From DATMER01 sp036277235 (GTDB lineage: Bacteria > Acidobacteriota > Thermoanaerobaculia > Multivoradales > UBA5704), in assembly GCA_036277235.1 (NCBI GenBank), contig DASUNJ010000432.1, positions 1-8,813 of the forward strand: a DNA stretch of 8,813 bases. Direction: 5' to 3'. The notes under the pieces were generated by a model. It was not told where the DNA came from. It made no database searches and saw only the letters and a list, made by a program, of their open reading frames with translations. The translations under genes were made by a program, and so were the position numbers. This document shows, in pieces, positions 6,001 to 8,813 of this stretch (position 1 is its first letter; each line of letters begins with the position of its first letter).

Positions 6001-8813
6001 GATCTGCAGCGAGCTCCCGCATCACGGCCAGGTAGTAACCGGCAATTGACTGGATCTGCTCGGGGGTGAGATCCGTGGTCCGATAGCTCAGCCAGAACAG
6101 CACCGAGGCGTCGGCGAGGCTCAGAGCGAAGTTCGCCTCGAAGGGGAAATTGGTCTCCTCGTAACCGTCCTGCCCGAGGACGCCGAGCTCCGGCGTCCTC
6201 AGCAGGCTGTCGTAGACGTGATAGTGCACATAGTTGAAGGCGGTATCGAACAGCGGCTCCCCCCCCTCGACGTGCTGCAGCTCAGCCAGCGGATAGCGCC
6301 GGTAGGGGGTAAGAGCTTGTTCGGAACGAAAGACGGCTCGCGCCAGGTCGATCCAGCGGCCCGGCGCGAGCACCAGCCGGAGCGGTACGGTGTTGAGGAA
6401 CAGCCCTAGCACACGATCGCCGTCCGCCTCCTCGGGACGACCGTTAGAGATCAGGCCCGTGGTCACGTCCGGCTCTCCGGAAAGCATCGCAAGCACCTTG
6501 AGGTGCGCTGTGAGGAAGATGCTCTTGACCGGAACCCCGGCCGCGTCGGCCAAGCGTTTGAGGCCCGCGCCCGTGCCGGGGGGCACGGGAATCCGCACGG
6601 CCCGCGCTTCTCCGGGAGCATTCGTGCCGCCAGCGATCCAGCGCGGCAGGCGATTGACACTTCGGCCGGCGAGCTGGCGCCGCCAGAAATCGCGGTGCTC
6701 GTCCGACGCGAGCGCCTGGCGCTCGAGAGCGACGAAGTCGCGGAAGCTGACCGCCAGAGGCGGCTCGGGAGGCCTCTCCAGTCCCTTGAGCAGCGCGAAG
6801 TAAGAGGAGAACAGCTCGGCCGTCAGCGAGGCGGTGCTCCAGCCGTCGATGATCGAATGGTGGTAGCTCAGGGTGAACTGCAGGGCGTCGTCGCTCCTGC
6901 GGTGGATGAAGAACGCCATGAGCGGTGGCCGGGTCCAATCGAGCGGGCGGCGGCGCTCGGCGACCAGCCAAGCCGCGATCTGCTCCTCCTGTTGGGCGGC
7001 CGCGATCCCCCGCAGATCGATCACGAATACAGGGATCGTGGCCGCGTGATGGACGAGTTGCACCGCCTCGCCGAAGCCGGACAGATCAAAGGAGGTGCGC
7101 AGCACCGGATGCCGGAGCGTGAGCTCGGCGACAATCTGCTCGAGTCGCGGCAGGTCCAGCGGCAGCTGCAGGTGGTAGCTGTGGATGTCGTGATAGATCG
7201 CCGTCCCGGCGCTGTACTCGCTGTGGAACAGCATTCCGGCCTGTAGCCGCGTCAACGGATAGGCGTCCTCGAGGCCGACGGGCAACCTGGAGCGATCCTC
7301 TTCGCTCACCATCTCGAATGGCGCAGTACGGCATGCGGCTGTGGCGGGCAGTCCGGCGCGCTCCGCAATGAGCGCGGCGAGTTGCGCGATGGTCGGGTGC
7401 TCGAACAGCTCGGCGACCGAGAAGTCCAGGCCGTGCTCGAGAGCCCGTCCGCGCAGGCTGATGCTGCGGATCGAGTCGCCGCCTAGCCGGAAGAAGCTGT
7501 CCTCGATACCGATGCACTCCACTCCCAGCACCTCGACCCAGATGTCGGCCAGCAGCCGCTCGGTGTCGGTGCGCGGTGCGACATAGCCGGTGGTGCCCCT
7601 CTCGTCGGGTGCCTGAAGCCGCTGCCGGTCCACCTTGCCGTTGGGGTTGAGCGGCAGTCTTGGCAGGATCACCACGGCCGCCGGAACCATGAAATCGGGC
7701 AGCCGGGCCGCCAGGAAGGCGGTCAGCTCGGCCGGGGTGGCGCTGCTTTCGGGCGCGATCGCCGCATAGGCCGCCAGACGCCGCTGGCCAGGCCGGTCCT
7801 CGCGCAAGAGCACCGCGGCGGACTGCACCGCGGAATGCTCGCGCAGAAGCGCCTCGATCTCGCCCGGCTCCACACGGAACCCGCGGATCTTGACCTGGTC
7901 GTCGATGCGCCCGAGGAACTCGAAGACACCCTCCTCCCGGCAGCGTCCGAGATCACCGGTGCGGTAGAGGCGGCCGCCCGGCCGTTCGCTCCACGGATCC
8001 GGCAGGAAGCGCTCGGCCGTCAGGTCGGGGCGGCCGAGGTAGCCGCGGGCGACGCTCGCACCGCCGATCGCGATCTCGCCGGCCACCCACGTCGGAGCCG
8101 GTTCGAGCTGCGGGTCGAGCACGTAGATCCTTGTGTTGGCGAGGGGGCGTCCCAGAGGCACCCCGGCACCGCTGGCCGACCCCGCCGGATCGACCTCATG
8201 CGTCAACACCCCCACGGTCGTCTCGGTCGGGCCGTAGTGGTTGAGGATGCGACACTCGGACGAGAGAGCCTGCATCCGGTCGATCCACCCGCGCTGCGAG
8301 GCCTCGCCTCCCAGGACCAGGAGGCGGCGAGGCATCACACGCTCAGGCCGCGCCGAGGCTTGCAGTGCCTCCAGGTGGCTGGGCACGATCTTCAGACAGT
8401 CGATGGCATGGAGCTCGAAGTAGCGCGCCATCGCCTCGGGATCGGACAGCCGCTCCTGGGCGATGACATGTAGGCAGCCGCCGGTGGTGAGCGCCGGGAA
8501 GACCGCCGTGTTGCCGAGGTCCGCGGCGAAGGTGGAGACCGTGGCATAGCTCGCGCCCGGTGGCAGGCCGAGGCGTTCGGTCACGCCGGCGATGTAGCTG
8601 ACGAGCTGCCGGTGCTCAACGACCACCCCTTTCGGGCGGCCGGTGGACCCGGATGTGAAGAGCACGTAGGCGACGCTCTCTGGCGGGACCCAGAAATCGG
8701 GTCGCGCCCGGCTTCGCCGCGCCAGCTCCGCCGCGTCAGTATCCAGGCGGACCAGCCGCACGCCAGGGCCGGCGAGGCCCGGCGGTAGATCGCCCATGCA
8801 GATCACCACCGAC
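1..8813 (-). CDS. Multimodular non-ribosomal peptide synthetase, internal part (both ends outside the window)
   Basis: This is an assembly-line enzyme that activates amino acids as adenylates, holds them as thioesters on phosphopantetheine arms and condenses them into a peptide; such proteins are normally cytoplasmic. One frame gives 2937 stop-free codons ordered A(partial)-T-C-A-T-C-A with an inserted methyltransferase. In order it shows an A3 loop at residues 51-60, carrier LGGDS (Ser447), HHSIIDG (651-657), an A10 lysine (1469), a second LGGDS (Ser1527), HHIAGDG (1719-1725) and a methyltransferase glycine-rich motif (2579-2586). Frame was checked at every module and no shift was found. There is no start, stop, epimerisation or thioesterase domain, so at least the first A domain's N-terminus upstream and a carrier domain downstream are missing. 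The predicted segment is Asp, a basic residue, then N-methyl-Ser. The NRPS assignment is certain; the product is inferred. I recognise no specific gene name. Confidence 0.97.
69..1321 (-). other. S-adenosylmethionine-dependent methyltransferase domain inserted in A3, probable N-methyltransferase
   Basis: This domain of about 418 residues sits between the A8 and A9 motifs of A3, the usual position for integral NRPS N-methyltransferases, and should methylate the amino group of the residue on the following carrier before condensation. It opens with VSEWQALYDEVYSE and SWDSSYTGEPIP. The cofactor-binding motif VLEIGCGSG starts at residue 2579 (1078), with the acidic cofactor contact in GTDFS at Asp2604. 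Later motifs are LVILNSVVQYF (around 2651) and GDVRNLELLEAFHAS (from 2683). The length matches the family. The long C-terminal part is less conserved but in frame, including LTRFRYDV. N-methylation is inferred from position; O- or C-methylation is less likely for this insertion site. Confidence 0.93.
1322..2756 (-). other. Adenylation domain A3, main part, predicted serine-activating
   Basis: This is the large subdomain of the third adenylation domain and the start of its small subdomain. Motifs are HLSYRDLDRAANALA (A1), LKAGGAYVPLDPSNP (A2), YMIYTSGSTGQPKG (A3), FSFDVSVWEF (A4), NLYGPTEAAVD (A5), GELYIGGVGLARGY (A6), YWTGDLARS (A7) and HQVKIRGFRIELGE (A8). Pocket residues D2245, V2246, W2249, H2288, I2313, S2315, L2338, V2346 and D2347 give DVWHISLVD. 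The consensus serine code is DVWHLSLIDK, so the two differences are Leu/Ile and Ile/Val swaps. The final lysine lies beyond the window. The domain is interrupted after VAYVV by the methyltransferase. Serine is a strong prediction, with threonine much less likely because its usual code starts DFWNIGM. Confidence 0.95.
2771..4060 (-). other. Condensation domain C2, L-L-like type
   Basis: This domain condenses the chain on T2 with the residue loaded by A3. It starts with LPLSFAQERLWFLDQL, the signature of the common L-donor, L-acceptor class, and continues with RRHGALRTRF. The catalytic motif MHHIAGDGWS gives HHIAGDG at residues 1719-1725 (3658-3638), followed by YADFAQWQRQWL, TGRDDIVVGSPIANR, GFFVNTLALR and HQDLPFEKLV. 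Every core motif expected of an active domain is present. The L-L assignment agrees with the missing epimerisation domain in the preceding module. The domain differs clearly in sequence style from C1. Confidence 0.95.
4118..4333 (-). other. Peptidyl carrier (thiolation) domain T2
   Basis: This domain holds the residue activated by A2 and is acceptor for C1 and donor for C2. The motif DDFFALGGDSRVATR contains the predicted phosphopantetheine serine at residue 1527 (codon 4234-4232). It begins after QPRNPDEEMLAGVW and ends with the helix VPLRDLFEAPTVAAL. Length and spacing from the A2 lysine match T1. It leads directly into C2 with a short proline-rich linker and no epimerisation domain, so nothing in this module converts its residue to the D form. 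Confidence 0.95.
4379..5972 (-). other. Adenylation domain A2, predicted basic amino acid (possibly 2,4-diaminobutyrate)
   Basis: This complete adenylation domain loads T2. Motifs in order are ERLSYREI (A1 region), LAAGGAYLPLDP (A2), YVIYTSGSTGEPKG (A3), FDISVWQF (A4), NAFGPTE (A5), GELCVAGTGVGRGY (A6), YRTGDQGRW (A7), HQVKIRGHRIELGE (A8) and LTANGKLDR (A10). Pocket residues are D1172, I1173, W1176, E1215, I1243, T1245, A1268, D1276, D1277 and K1469, giving DIWEITADDK. Three acids besides the invariant Asp line the pocket, which fits a positively charged side chain. From memory very similar codes are assigned to diaminobutyrate modules such as the one in pyoverdine chromophore synthetases; ornithine, lysine or arginine remain possible. 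The A1-like helix reads MQRVTPTAARLA where an asparagine-rich NRRANRLA-type sequence is more usual, probably harmless variation. Confidence 0.95.
5984..7261 (-). other. Condensation domain C1
   Basis: This domain forms the peptide bond between the chain on T1 and the amino acid on T2. It starts at about residue 518 with YPLTRLQAGMLFHSEYS, followed by RHPVLRTSF. The catalytic motif HHSIIDG is complete at residues 651-657 (6862-6842), with the second histidine at 652. Later motifs include GLFLNTVPLR and FNYVHYHVY. Its first motif is of the GMLFHS kind, and it lacks the HQDLPFEKLV segment present in C2, so it belongs to a different condensation subfamily from C2. About 30 linker residues separate it from T1. 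With no epimerisation domain before it an L-L or dual-type donor site is possible, and the subtype cannot be decided by eye. It appears catalytically intact. Confidence 0.93.
7358..7576 (-). other. Peptidyl carrier (thiolation) domain T1
   Basis: This domain carries the residue activated by A1 on a phosphopantetheine arm and presents it to C1 as donor. The motif FFRLGGDSIRS contains the predicted attachment serine at residue 447 (codon 7474-7472). It follows the A1 lysine by the expected 50 or so residues and ends in the usual helix (VAELFEHPTIAQLAALI). It is a complete, apparently active carrier domain. The motif has aspartate before the serine (GGDS), as is usual for carriers feeding an ordinary condensation domain, and no epimerisation domain follows. 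Confidence 0.95.
7601..8813 (-). other. Adenylation domain A1, N-terminus missing, predicted aspartate-activating
   Basis: This domain activates the first amino acid seen here and loads it onto T1. The window enters between the A2 and A3 core motifs, so roughly the first third is absent. Visible motifs are the phosphate loop LFTSGSTGRPKG (residues 51-62), NHYGPTE (191-197), YRTGDLG in the A7 region, the A8 motif DQVKIRGFR and NPNGKVDR with the A10 lysine at 393. Pocket residues aligned to the GrsA domain are D98, L99, T102, K141, V166, G168, H192, V200, G201 and K393, giving DLTKVGHVGK. From memory this differs at one conservative place from the aspartate code DLTKVGHIGK, and the asparagine code has Glu where this has His192. 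The usual FDxSVW motif is replaced by AADLGNT. Aspartate is the favoured substrate; the code cannot tell plain from beta-modified aspartate. Confidence 0.93.

Noticed and set aside
7262..7357. A possible gene boundary between T1 and C1, because an in-frame ATG (codon 7312-7310) lies in the linker.
   Set aside because: There is no stop codon upstream in the frame, no clear ribosome binding site, and the linker length is normal for a continuous NRPS.
1..8813. GC-rich inverted repeats and short cytosine runs as terminators or regulatory sites.
   Set aside because: Everything lies within coding sequence at about 70% GC, where short palindromes and homopolymer runs are expected by chance; none is followed by a thymine tract on the coding strand.

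Overview
The whole 8813-base window lies inside one very large gene on the minus strand. A single reading frame (codons whose lowest plus-strand coordinate is 2 mod 3) was translated line by line from 8812 down to 2. It gives 2937 consecutive codons with no stop, and it carries conserved motifs from end to end. It encodes the middle of a modular non-ribosomal peptide synthetase (NRPS). Neither the start nor the stop codon is in the window, so there are no intergenic regions, promoters, ribosome binding sites or terminators to describe. No RNA gene, mobile element or CRISPR array was seen.

Layout in protein order (right to left on the plus strand): adenylation domain A1, lacking its N-terminus (8813-7601); carrier domain T1 (7576-7358); condensation domain C1 (7261-5984); A2 (5972-4379); T2 (4333-4118); C2 (4060-2771); and A3 (from 2756). 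A3 is interrupted after its A8 motif by an S-adenosylmethionine-dependent methyltransferase of about 418 residues (1321-69). The A3 C-terminal subdomain has just begun when the window ends at base 1. Residue numbers in this annotation count from the first complete codon (8812-8810 = residue 1).

The modules work as an assembly line. A1 loads T1, C1 joins that chain to the residue loaded by A2 on T2, and C2 joins the result to the residue loaded by A3, which the embedded methyltransferase probably N-methylates. Specificity-pocket residues read by alignment to the GrsA phenylalanine-activating domain are D-L-T-K-V-G-H-V-G-K for A1 (aspartate-like), D-I-W-E-I-T-A-D-D-K for A2 (acidic pocket, cationic residue such as 2,4-diaminobutyrate) and D-V-W-H-I-S-L-V-D for A3 (serine-like). 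The predicted internal segment is Asp - Dab or another basic residue - N-methyl-Ser. No epimerisation domain occurs in the covered modules. Both carrier serines and both condensation HHxxxDG motifs are intact, so the enzyme looks functional.

GC content is high (about 65-77% in lines counted by eye), which points to a high-GC bacterium. A serine module with an inserted methyltransferase of this type is familiar from cyanobacterial synthetases and, as I recall, myxobacterial ones. The GC content argues against a typical cyanobacterium and would suit Myxococcota, Acidobacteriota, high-GC Proteobacteria or Actinomycetota. The sequence does not settle which. The enzyme class is well known; any novelty lies in the predicted product, which I cannot match to a known compound from the window alone.
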